Below, piece by piece: positions 47,335 through 55,042 of a stretch of 64,000 nt of DNA (positions within the stretch are counted from its first letter, which is position 1; each line of letters begins with the position of its first letter). The position numbers and the translations under genes were made by a program. The notes under the pieces are model-generated. The model saw only the letters and a program-made list of their open reading frames with translations. It did no database searches and was not told where the DNA came from. The DNA comes from Enterococcus ratti (GTDB lineage: Bacteria > Bacillota > Bacilli > Lactobacillales > Enterococcaceae): contig NZ_JXLB01000009.1 in NCBI RefSeq assembly GCF_001886195.1, forward strand, positions 1-64,000, read 5' to 3'.

Positions 47335-47577
47335 GGATTTTACCATATCAACAGATTTTTTTCAAAAAAAATAGATAGATTCAATTATTACGTTTTTATG
47401 ACTAAAAAAAGCAGGGGAAAAATGGTAAAAACCTTGCTATTAAGCGGTTTATATGATATCGTGATAACAGAGTATTGAACTTGATCAATATTTCTTTTAA
47501 ACTTCTGGACCACTCAGAAGATTTTTAACTAAACTGATGTTTACATCATATCTCTTTTTGAGGAGGTGAATCTATCC

Positions 47578-47853
47578 ATGGCAAACAAAGCAGAATTAAT
47601 CGAAAAAGTTGCTTCAGCTACTGATTTAACTAAAAAAGATGCGACTGCAGCAGTCGATGCTGTATTTTCAACTATCCAAGATGCTTTAGCTAACGGCGAA
47701 AAAGTTCAATTAATCGGTTTTGGTAATTTTGAAGTACGCGAACGCGCAGCTCGTAAAGGACGTAATCCACAAACGGGTGAAGAAATCGAAATTCCAGCTA
47801 GCAAAGTACCTGCGTTTAAACCAGGTAAAGCATTGAAAGATGCTGTGAAATAA
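47578..47853 (+). CDS. hup: DNA-binding protein HU
   Basis: A 91-residue HU with [12 protein letters not shown] at the start, [23 protein letters not shown] in the DNA-binding arm and [12 protein letters not shown] at the end. It is a nucleoid architectural protein. The start ATG 47578 follows AGGAGG by 11 bases; the in-frame upstream start at 47566 overlaps that site. A G-U-rich terminator stem follows at 47860. Confidence 0.97.
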   Translation: MANKAELIEKVASATDLTKKDATAAVDAVFSTIQDALANGEKVQLIGFGNFEVRERAARKGRNPQTGEEIEIPASKVPAFKPGKALKDAVK

Positions 47854-47859
47854 ACGTCT

Positions 47860-47905
47860 AAAAAAGCGCTTGTGGCTCTAAAGCTACAGGCGTTTTTCTT
47901 TTTTT
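47860..47905 (+). terminator. Terminator of hup
   Basis: GCGCTTGTGGC pairs with GCTACAGGCGT through several G-U pairs, and TTTTCTTTTTTT follows. Confidence 0.75.
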
Positions 47906-48213
47906 ATTTTTATAAAAAAGAATGCGTTTTAAGTATGAAGAAACGTTTATTGAATGAAAGTGTACATAGCTAGCTTTTTAATGAATTTTCAAAGATAGAT
48001 TTACTTTCATGTATAACACAGACTGTATATTATGAGAATGAAGTATAGGCATTATTAAAGTATGTAAATGAGAAATTTTTTAGTATTCAATAAAATCGAC
48101 CTATCTTTTTTCGAATTGACTTACTGATGGTAAAATAAAAGAAAGGAGTCTTTCAGTAAAAAATGTAGGCAGTTACAGCTGCCTACAACGAATAAGAAAA
48201 GGAGGGGAGGCAG
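47906..48213. other. Leader region of the AroB-like gene with a hairpin
   Basis: There is no gene here. A perfect nine-pair hairpin TGTAGGCAG / CTGCCTACA with a TTACAG loop (48164-48187) lies just before the ribosome-binding site and lacks a T run, so it is a leader structure and not a terminator. A TAAAAT -10 (48131-48136) may start the transcript, though its -35 is poor. Confidence 0.5.
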
Positions 48214-49260
48214 ATGGAGCTTGATTATCAAATTCAAAATGAAAAAACAAAAATCTCTTACGGTGAAACGTTAGTTAGTCAGTTAAAAAGAATCACGATC
48301 AAGCAGCCGATACTGTTTTTAACGAATCAGCGGTATTATGATTTATTTGCAGTTAAAATTAATCAACAGTTTCTTAATCCTAACGAAATTGATTGGTATA
48401 TTTGTGCCAACACACAATGCAATCATTTAACAGAGTTGAGTAATTTGCTTGCGTTTGCAAAACGTTATCCTGAAAATCAATCTTTTCTTATTATTGGATT
48501 TGGAAATGAAGGAATTATGGACTTGGCGGGTTTTTTCCAAAAGCATTCTCCACTTTTATCAACGTTATGGTTGATTCCTGTTTCCATTCGGTCTATGGCA
48601 CGCGCATTGACTCCCCAACGAATGATTTTGCAACTTCCAAATAGGCTCGTTTTGCAAACACATAATCTTCCAGAACGAATTGTGTATGATCAGACAATTA
48701 GTGAAAATCAAGTAGAAGGAAAACGAATTGATTTTTTGATATTTATTTGTTGTGGATTAGTTTGTGATTATCATTTTTTACAAACTCTTTATAAAAACTA
48801 TCCAACGATACGTCAGTTAACAAATCTTCCTTTTACAGGAATGCTGGAAGAAATGATCACTTTTTATCAAGTGAATGCTGAAAATCTTTCAAATTATGGT
48901 AAACTGTTTGAACAGGCTTTTTATTTAACAGAAAATGGTCATTTATTGTCTGCCAGTATGAAAAAACTTTTAGGTATTTTATTTCATCTTGTATGGAATA
49001 TAAAAATAACTGATGTTCCCTTTCAATTAAAAAATTTCTTTATTTGGCTAAAACATCTAAATTATCCGATTGAGTGGCCTGAACGCCTTTTAAAAACAGA
49101 TTATTTAGCAAATGTTTTGCAGCTGGCAGAAAAAAGTAAAAAAATTCTTGTTTTGAAAAATATTGGTATAATAGAAAATCATCAAATACCTAATGAACAA
49201 GAGTTAATTCAAATGATGACGTGTTATGAACAGATTATTCGTGAGATTAGAGGGGTTTAA
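48214..49260 (+). CDS. Degenerate 3-dehydroquinate synthase-like protein
   Basis: A 348-residue protein whose N-terminal half follows the AroB pattern: ISYGETLVSQLK, LFLTNQRYYDLF, and FLIIGFGNEGIMDLAGFF where AroB has a GGGVVGDLAGF segment, then LWLIPVSIRSMARAL where AroB has PTTLLAQVDSS. The NAD-binding GGG is altered, and I cannot find the metal-binding Glu and the two His motifs (GHTFGHAIE) in the C-terminal half. It is therefore probably not an active synthase. It lies six bases before the ypiA gene and is co-transcribed with ypiA-ypiB; in Bacillus aroB belongs to the cluster that leads into ypiA-ypiB. Start ATG after AAAAGGAGGGGAGGCAG. Retained open frame suggests a new role. Confidence 0.65.
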   Translation: MELDYQIQNEKTKISYGETLVSQLKRITIKQPILFLTNQRYYDLFAVKINQQFLNPNEIDWYICANTQCNHLTELSNLLAFAKRYPENQSFLIIGFGNEGIMDLAGFFQKHSPLLSTLWLIPVSIRSMARALTPQRMILQLPNRLVLQTHNLPERIVYDQTISENQVEGKRIDFLIFICCGLVCDYHFLQTLYKNYPTIRQLTNLPFTGMLEEMITFYQVNAENLSNYGKLFEQAFYLTENGHLLSASMKKLLGILFHLVWNIKITDVPFQLKNFFIWLKHLNYPIEWPERLLKTDYLANVLQLAEKSKKILVLKNIGIIENHQIPNEQELIQMMTCYEQIIREIRGV

Positions 49261-49266
49261 GTTTAA

Positions 49267-50526
49267 ATGAATACAAATAGTGAAAAAATGCTGCAAGCGT
49301 TAGTTAATGAAGATTTAATAAAAGCGCAGTCTTATCTAGAAAAAGCGTTAAAAGAAGATTCGACAGATGTATTAGCTTCACTAGGTGAAAAGCTATTAGC
49401 ACTTGGCTTTTTAGAAGAAGCAAAACGCATTTATGAACAATTACTTAGTCAGTATCCTGAAAACGATGAATGGAATATTCCGTTGGCTGAGATTGCTATT
49501 GAAGACAACGAAATGGATCGAGCGTTTGAATATTTAGAACGAATTTCTAAAGAAAGCAAGGAGTATCCACAAGCATTAGTGGCTATTGCTGATTTGTACC
49601 AAGTAATTGGCATTCCGGAAGTCAGTGAAGCAAAATTGAAAGAAGCCGCAGCATTGTTGCCAGAAGAATCGTTGATTCAATTTGCTTTAGCTGAACTTTA
49701 TTTTTCTGTTGATCGTTTTAAAGAAGCCGCAATGATTTATGAACGATTATTAACAATCGGCGTGGATGAATTTTCTGGTGTTTCTATCCAAGAGCGTTTT
49801 GGTCAATCGTTAAGTATGCAAGGAGAGTTTGAAGCGGCAATTGAACCATTAGAGCAAGCGTTAAAAGAAGGACGTACGGATGATCGGTTGTTTCAATTAG
49901 CTTTCGTTAATTTGCAATTAAAAGAAAATGAAAAATCCATCAATTATCTGCAAGAATTAAGGGAAGTCAATCCGCAATATCAATCACTTTATCTTTATTT
50001 AGGTCAAGCGTTACGAGAAGAAGAATTGATTGAAGAAGCTCAAAAAGTGTTAGAAGAAGGAATTCATGAAAATCCTTACCAAGTGGAGCTGTATCATCTA
50101 GCTTCAGAAAATGCTTATCGGTTGCATGAAAAAGAAAAAGCCGAAAGATTTTTGCAAAACGCTTTAGAGGTAGGAGAAAAGCAAGATGAAACGTTGCTAA
50201 CGTTAAGTAATTTGTATTTAGAAAATGAACGTTATGAAGAAGCTATTTCTATCATTGAACAAATGGAGGAAACGGATAATCCATATGCCGAATGGAATTT
50301 AGCACATGCTTATAATGAATTAGAAGATTTTACTAAAGCGGCTGTTCATTATGAACAAGCTTCTCATGAATTAGAACATGAACCTGATTTTCTAAAAGAA
50401 TATGCCTTTTTCCTACGAGAAGAAGGACAGCTAGCTAAAACTAAAGAGTTGCTTATACGTTATTTAGAACATGAACCTGGAGATTTGGAGGTTCTGTCCC
50501 TATTAGATGATCTAGTAAAGAGGTGA
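49267..50526 (+). CDS. ypiA: TPR-repeat protein, YpiA-like
   Basis: A 419-residue protein composed almost wholly of tetratricopeptide repeats (for example [28 protein letters not shown] and [17 protein letters not shown]), expected to be a cytoplasmic protein-binding scaffold. In Listeria and Bacillus the ypiA-ypiB pair is conserved, and YpiA-type protein (ReoM/ReoY pathway context) works with the ClpCP control of MurA; that link is from the literature on ReoY and is inference for this gene. The start ATG is seven bases after the preceding stop. It overlaps the ypiB GTG region. Confidence 0.85.
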   Translation: MNTNSEKMLQALVNEDLIKAQSYLEKALKEDSTDVLASLGEKLLALGFLEEAKRIYEQLLSQYPENDEWNIPLAEIAIEDNEMDRAFEYLERISKESKEYPQALVAIADLYQVIGIPEVSEAKLKEAAALLPEESLIQFALAELYFSVDRFKEAAMIYERLLTIGVDEFSGVSIQERFGQSLSMQGEFEAAIEPLEQALKEGRTDDRLFQLAFVNLQLKENEKSINYLQELREVNPQYQSLYLYLGQALREEELIEEAQKVLEEGIHENPYQVELYHLASENAYRLHEKEKAERFLQNALEVGEKQDETLLTLSNLYLENERYEEAISIIEQMEETDNPYAEWNLAHAYNELEDFTKAAVHYEQASHELEHEPDFLKEYAFFLREEGQLAKTKELLIRYLEHEPGDLEVLSLLDDLVKR

Positions 50527-50531
50527 GTACA

Positions 50532-51098
50532 ATGTTAATAGATGTAAAAGAAAAAAAAATTTTCTTAAATTGGATGGTGAATCATGTTTCCTTTAGTCGA
50601 AGAGAAGTTTTTTGGATTTTAAATTATCTTGCTAATCATGAGGCTATATTAAACAATGTTCATTTTATTGAAGGTGTAAGCCAAGCAAAACGTGGGTTGA
50701 GGCTTAGTGATTTATCTTTCAAAGAAGAGCCGATAAAGTTATTTTTAGAGGGAAAAGAATTTACGGATACGGATCAAATTTTTCATGAAATTCGTTTAAA
50801 CTGGAAAAGACCTTTATATGTAGAATGCTTTTTTGAAAATGCTTGGCAGACAAAAGAGTATTTAATGGTCTTAGAAGAGAATCCTTTTGTCTCATGGAAT
50901 GATTCGGTCAGTGAAGAAGACATAGAAAAAGTTGAACGTTACTTCAAAGAAAAAGAACAAGAAGCACGTTTGAAAATGCTTTATACACAAATTGATCAAG
51001 CACTTGAAGAAAATGATAAAGACGCTTTTCTTCAACTGTCTGATGAAGTGAATCAACTGATTGTAAGGTGTAATTCAGAAAATATGAAACAGCAATAA
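50532..51098 (+). CDS. ypiB: ReoY/YpiB-family protein
   Basis: A 188-residue UPF0302 protein. [26 protein letters not shown] and the C-terminal helix [31 protein letters not shown] fit YpiB. In Listeria the homologue ReoY is required for ClpCP-dependent degradation of MurA and so for control of peptidoglycan synthesis. The start is ATG 50532, after AAGAGGTGAGTACA; a GTG at 50523 lies within the site. It is the last gene of the aroB-like-ypiA-ypiB unit. Confidence 0.88.
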   Translation: MLIDVKEKKIFLNWMVNHVSFSRREVFWILNYLANHEAILNNVHFIEGVSQAKRGLRLSDLSFKEEPIKLFLEGKEFTDTDQIFHEIRLNWKRPLYVECFFENAWQTKEYLMVLEENPFVSWNDSVSEEDIEKVERYFKEKEQEARLKMLYTQIDQALEENDKDAFLQLSDEVNQLIVRCNSENMKQQ

Positions 51099-51264
51099 AA
51101 AAGTATAAAGTAAGTAAAATGAGCACTTTTTCTTTTCAATAAATAAGACTGTGTTTTGACCTGAGTATTAAGGAAGAAATGAGTGAATTAGCTGATTTGA
51201 ATGTTTTCAACTTAATGCTTGGGGGTATTTGTAAACGAGTTTTTTAGAAGTGAAGCAGCTAGTG

Positions 51265-51293
51265 GAGAGTTACTTAGGTGACTCTCTTTTTAT
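51265..51293 (+). terminator. Terminator of the ypiB operon
   Basis: A nine-pair stem (51265-51273 / 51278-51286, TTAG loop) is followed by TTTTTATTTC. It overlaps the end of the convergent YitT gene. Confidence 0.8.
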
Positions 51294-52179
51294 TTCATTT
51301 GCTTGACGGCGTTGCAATAATTTAATTTGTGGCTTAAGATAAGTAAAACCTTCTCCTTCAACTTCATGAACGTTAATAATGGATAGAAACGCTTTTTTAT
51401 CTAAGTGATGGACAATTCGCTTGACTTCATTTAATTCACTTGAGCTAACGACCATGTAAATAATTTTTTTTTGAATGACCAGAAACTCCTCCTTCTCCAG
51501 TTAAAAAAGTGACACCGCGTTCTAGTTCCGTCATAAGAAGTGATGCAATTTCTTCGTTTTTAGTTGAAACGATGATTATTCCTTTTGCTGAATAGCCGCC
51601 GTCTAAAATAGAATCAATGACTCGACTGAAAACATAAGAAACAATTAATGTATACAACATGCGTTTCAAATCAATATAAGAAAGAGAAGCAAATAAGACG
51701 ATGACGTCTAACGCTAACAGTGAACGTCCCATAGAAATGCCATAGTATTTTTCTAAAATACGTGCGATAATATCACTTCCGCCGGTTGTTCCGCCCATCC
51801 GATAAACAAGACCGCTTCCGGTTCCTGCAATCACCCCGGCTAACAATGAAACAATTAATAAATCATGCTGAAGATTGATTTGTAAAGGAACGCGTTGCCA
51901 TATCCACAAAAAAGTTGACAGAAAGATCGTTCCTAAAATCGTATAGACAAAAGATCGCTTTCCTAAAATTTTTCCTCCAAGTAAAATTAAAGGAATATTG
52001 ATTAAAAGTGTAGAATAGGCGGGATCAATGCCAAATAAAGCACGCAAAATTAAGGTGATTCCTGAAACTCCTCCTTCTGCTAAATTATTGGCAATATTTA
52101 AATAAACAAGTCCAAAAGCATAAATACTTGTGCCAACAATAATCAGAACGACTTCTTTTAATGTTTTTATTGAGACCAC
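51270..52179 (-). pseudogene. YitT-family membrane protein (YpjC-like), split by a frameshift in an A9 run
   Basis: The first frame (52179 down to 51445) gives five to six membrane helices and the YitT motifs EGGVSGITLI and RMGGTTGGSDIIARIL, up to TFLTGEGGVSGHSKK, then shifts. The second frame (from 51455 down to 51270) continues the normal family tail MVVSSSELNEVKRIVHHLDK to the end. The break is at nine A on the minus strand (51464-51472); eight A would restore one continuous protein of about 300 residues. The GTG start has AGGAGGG upstream. It could be a pseudogene, phase-variable, rescued by polymerase slippage, or a sequencing error. YitT function is unknown. Confidence 0.8.
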
Positions 52180-52329
52180 GCAATCCCTCCTTAATTGAGA
52201 TAGATCTTTTCAAAAGATTACATTACTTAATGTAGCATGGAATCCTCCTTTTCTCAATCGCTCTTTTCTAGGATTTATCAAGAATTTTTGGTAATATGTA
52301 ATATAAAGAAGAAAGGCGGAGAAGAAATA

Positions 52330-52668
52330 ATGAATGAGCGTTCTTTAAGCAGCATGCAACAAGAAGTAGATGAGTATATCCAACAATTTAAAGTAGGCTA
52401 TTTTTCCCCATTAGCACAGATGGCTCGTTTAACAGAAGAGATCGGTGAATTGGCTAGGGAGGTCAATCATACATATGGCGAAAAAAAGAAAAAAGTGACT
52501 GAACATGAAAATTCAGTAGATGAAGAATTAGGTGATGTCTTATTTGTCATTTTGTCTATGGCAAATTCGTTAGAAATTGATTTAACGGAAGTATTTGAAA
52601 AAAATATGGAAAAATTTAATCGAAGAGACCACAATCGATTTGAAAGAAAAGCAAAAAAGAATAAGTAG
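52330..52668 (+). CDS. ypjD: MazG-like nucleotide pyrophosphohydrolase (YpjD-like)
   Basis: A 112-residue small MazG-type protein with the metal-binding pattern RLTEEIGELAREVN and DEELGDVLFVILSMAN. Such enzymes hydrolyse non-canonical or excess nucleoside triphosphates. The start is ATG 52330 after GGCGGAGAAGAAATA; the longer frame from 52237 is unrelated sequence. It is 20 bases before cca. In Bacillus ypjC-ypjD also lie upstream of cca. Confidence 0.88.
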   Translation: MNERSLSSMQQEVDEYIQQFKVGYFSPLAQMARLTEEIGELAREVNHTYGEKKKKVTEHENSVDEELGDVLFVILSMANSLEIDLTEVFEKNMEKFNRRDHNRFERKAKKNK

Positions 52669-52688
52669 AGAACAAAAGAGGGGAAAAA

Positions 52689-53897
52689 ATGAAATTAAAA
52701 AAATTACCGCCAGAGTATGAAAAAGCGATCCCTGTATTGAATAAATTAGAACAAGCAGGGTTTCAAGCTTATTTTGTTGGTGGAAGTGTCAGAGATATTC
52801 TTTTAAAGCAAGAAATTCATGATGTAGATATTGCTACTAGTGCATTTCCAGAAGAAGTTAAACAGCTTTTTCCAAGAACTATTGACATTGGTATTGAACA
52901 TGGCACGGTACTAGTATTAGTGAATGAAGAGCAATATGAAATAACGACATTTCGTACAGAATCTGCTTATCAAGATTATAGACGCCCGGATCATGTAGAG
53001 TTTGTACGCTCACTTGAGGAAGATTTGAAACGGCGTGATTTTACGATTAATGCGTTTGCTTTAAAAGAAGATGGTCAAATCATTGATTTTTTTGATGGTT
53101 TATCCGATTTAAAGCGCCAAATACTGCGAGCAGTAGGAAACCCTAAGGAACGTTTTCACGAGGATGCTTTGCGAATGATGCGCGGGATTCGTTTTGTCAG
53201 TCAGTTAGGATTTAAGCTAGAACAAGAGACGGCAATTGCGATTCAAGAAAACCACCCGTTGCTAGAAAAAATCTCGGTGGAACGAATCAATGTAGAATTT
53301 ATTAAAATGTTGTTAGGAAAAGAACGCTCCGTTGGCATAAAAACGTTTGTTGAGACGCAGTGCTACATTTATTGTCCGGGATTAAGAGAATATGGTGAAG
53401 CGTTGTTGCGTTTTTCAGACTTGCCGAATGAATCATTAAAAACTGAAAGTCAGGCGTGGACTTTATTAATCGATCAATTAGCACTTCAAGAAAATCAAGT
53501 TCGTTTTTTCTTAAAACAATGGAAATGTTCCAATCAAATGATTAAAGAAGTGCAGTTGTTGGTTTTTGGACTTAATCGGCGAAAAAAAAGGCTGCTGGAT
53601 GCACAGACTTTGTATCATTTAGGAAAAGAAGCGGCATTAAAAGTAGAAGAACTGATGTTTTATTTTGGTGAAATGCCCCAACTAAAAAAAGTCGCACAAC
53701 AGTATGACCGACTGCCCATTAAATCAATGGGAGAACTCGCAATTGATGGAAAAATGCTTCTGACTGAAAGTGGCAAGAAACCTGGAAAATGGATTAGTGA
53801 AGCGCTACAATTAGCTGAAGAGGCGGTGGTTGCAGCAAAAGTGGTGAATAAAAGCGATGAATTATTTGTTTATTTAAAACAAAATAACACTTTCTGA
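52689..53897 (+). CDS. cca: CCA-adding tRNA nucleotidyltransferase
   Basis: A 402-residue class II enzyme with the nucleotidyltransferase head YFVGGSVRDILLKQEIHDVDIATS (catalytic DxD), FRTESAYQDYRRPDHVEF, RRDFTINAFAL and the neck/body helices. It adds or repairs the 3' CCA of tRNAs, essential here because the tRNA genes in this window encode no CCA. The start ATG follows GAGGGGAAAAA. It forms an operon with the MazG-like gene. Confidence 0.96.
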   Translation: MKLKKLPPEYEKAIPVLNKLEQAGFQAYFVGGSVRDILLKQEIHDVDIATSAFPEEVKQLFPRTIDIGIEHGTVLVLVNEEQYEITTFRTESAYQDYRRPDHVEFVRSLEEDLKRRDFTINAFALKEDGQIIDFFDGLSDLKRQILRAVGNPKERFHEDALRMMRGIRFVSQLGFKLEQETAIAIQENHPLLEKISVERINVEFIKMLLGKERSVGIKTFVETQCYIYCPGLREYGEALLRFSDLPNESLKTESQAWTLLIDQLALQENQVRFFLKQWKCSNQMIKEVQLLVFGLNRRKKRLLDAQTLYHLGKEAALKVEELMFYFGEMPQLKKVAQQYDRLPIKSMGELAIDGKMLLTESGKKPGKWISEALQLAEEAVVAAKVVNKSDELFVYLKQNNTF

Positions 53898-54067
53898 TTC
53901 AATTTTTTCAACGAATATTTTATAATAAAAGATGAGTTATACTGGAAAATTTAGTTTTTTTAATAGAATATATTTTTTAAACAACAACTTTCGATGTGAC
54001 GTAAGTAGGAAATTTATGCTAATATAAGAGTGCATTAGAATAAATGACGTCAAAAGGAGATTTTTTT

Positions 54068-54523
54068 ATGAGTAAAGAAATGACAGCGCTAAAATTTTAT
54101 TTCCGAAACGGCGAGACGTGGACAATTGATCGCCGTCATATTGGTGATCTATGGATCAAGCAGATAACAACAAGTTTTGGGCGCATCAACGGCAGTGAAT
54201 TTATAGAAATTCATCCATGTGCTGGTTTTAAAATTGAAATTTTTCATGAAGGTGACTCTGTTGCAACCCATGACATTAACTTGGGTGGATTAGAAATGGG
54301 CATGTTTCATCGTGCATTAAAATATGAAGATATTGAACGAATGGAAATCCTTTATCGTAACGGTACTCCGGATCTTGTTTATTTTCCTTATCTTGATAAA
54401 GGAACAGAAGGATTGGACAACAAATATCAGTCAACGAAGATAAGTGAAAAAACTGGGAATCTTTACATTGTTATCAACCCAGAACAACGTGTGGAAGATA
54501 TCTACGGCGAATATTTTGAATAA
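54068..54523 (+). CDS. Conserved hypothetical protein
   Basis: A 151-residue protein that I do not recognise by family. It looks globular and beta-rich (LKFYFRNGETWTIDRRHIGDLW, GRINGSEFIEIHPCAGFKIEIF), has no membrane segment and carries a Tyr/Asp-rich C-terminus. The start ATG 54068 follows AAGGAGATTTTTTT. It is monocistronic, with an intrinsic terminator at 54535. Similar proteins occur, to my memory, in other lactic acid bacteria, without a known role. Confidence 0.75.
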   Translation: MSKEMTALKFYFRNGETWTIDRRHIGDLWIKQITTSFGRINGSEFIEIHPCAGFKIEIFHEGDSVATHDINLGGLEMGMFHRALKYEDIERMEILYRNGTPDLVYFPYLDKGTEGLDNKYQSTKISEKTGNLYIVINPEQRVEDIYGEYFE

Positions 54524-54534
54524 ATTAAAGCAAC

Positions 54535-54583
54535 GCTAAAAAAGGAGTGTTAATTTTGGCTCAGCTCCTTTTTTAGCTTTTTT
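54535..54583 (+). terminator. Terminator of the 151-residue hypothetical gene
   Basis: A perfect 13-pair stem (54535-54547 / 54565-54577) with a 17-base loop is followed by six T. Confidence 0.85.
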
Positions 54584-54589
54584 CAGTAC

Positions 54590-54618
54590 TTGCTATTTTA
54601 GTTTTTTTGGAATAGAAT
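54590..54618 (+). promoter_or_regulatory. Sigma-A promoter upstream of the 54755 gene
   Basis: TTGCTA (54590-54595) and TAGAAT (54613-54618) are spaced by 17 bases. Initiation would be near 54625. Confidence 0.65.
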
Positions 54619-54620
54619 AG

Positions 54621-54655
54621 GGTACTGAAATTTAAGCAAATTTCGTACCTTTTTA
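54621..54655 (+). terminator. Terminator-like hairpin at the start of a transcript
   Basis: GGTACTGAAATTT pairs with AAATTTCGTACC (one bulge, AAGC loop), and a run of five T follows. It begins at or just before the predicted start of the transcript, between that promoter and the gene at 54755. Confidence 0.7.
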
Positions 54656-54754
54656 AAAGCATCTACTCTTGTATAAGAAACTTGGTGTACATAACTTTTT
54701 TACGAATAGATGCTTGATGATAGCAAGCGAAGTTTGCATCTAGGAGAACTAAAA

Positions 54755-55030
54755 ATGAGAAAGAGTTTTGAAGTACAAAAAAAACTATTGCAAGCTCGTT
54801 ACGGCACATTTACTGTGGAAGATCGTCGCCAAATTCTTTGCAAGCTACGTAAAAGAAATATTCTCATGTATCGCCAACTTGAACGGTTAAAACATGACTT
54901 ACTTCGTTTGGAATCAAAACGAGTGCAATGTGAATTAGAAGGAAATGCCGTTCAAGCAGAAGCAGTAGAAAATAAAATATTAAAAAAGAAAGAACAATTT
55001 CTAAAGGTGCTCGCTCAAAATAAAAAATAA
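54755..55030 (+). CDS. Small helical protein, unknown function
   Basis: A 91-residue, very basic, predicted all-helical protein (long Lys/Arg/Leu/Glu-rich helices such as YRQLERLKHDLLRLESKRVQ suggest a coiled coil). There is no signal peptide. The start ATG follows TAGGAGAACTAAAA; the longer frame from 54710 has no site. It is 12 bases before the Na+/H+ antiporter gene and co-transcribed with it, so it may be a partner of the antiporter, but this is inference from position only. Confidence 0.7.
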   Translation: MRKSFEVQKKLLQARYGTFTVEDRRQILCKLRKRNILMYRQLERLKHDLLRLESKRVQCELEGNAVQAEAVENKILKKKEQFLKVLAQNKK

Positions 55031-55042
55031 AGGGGATGGACC

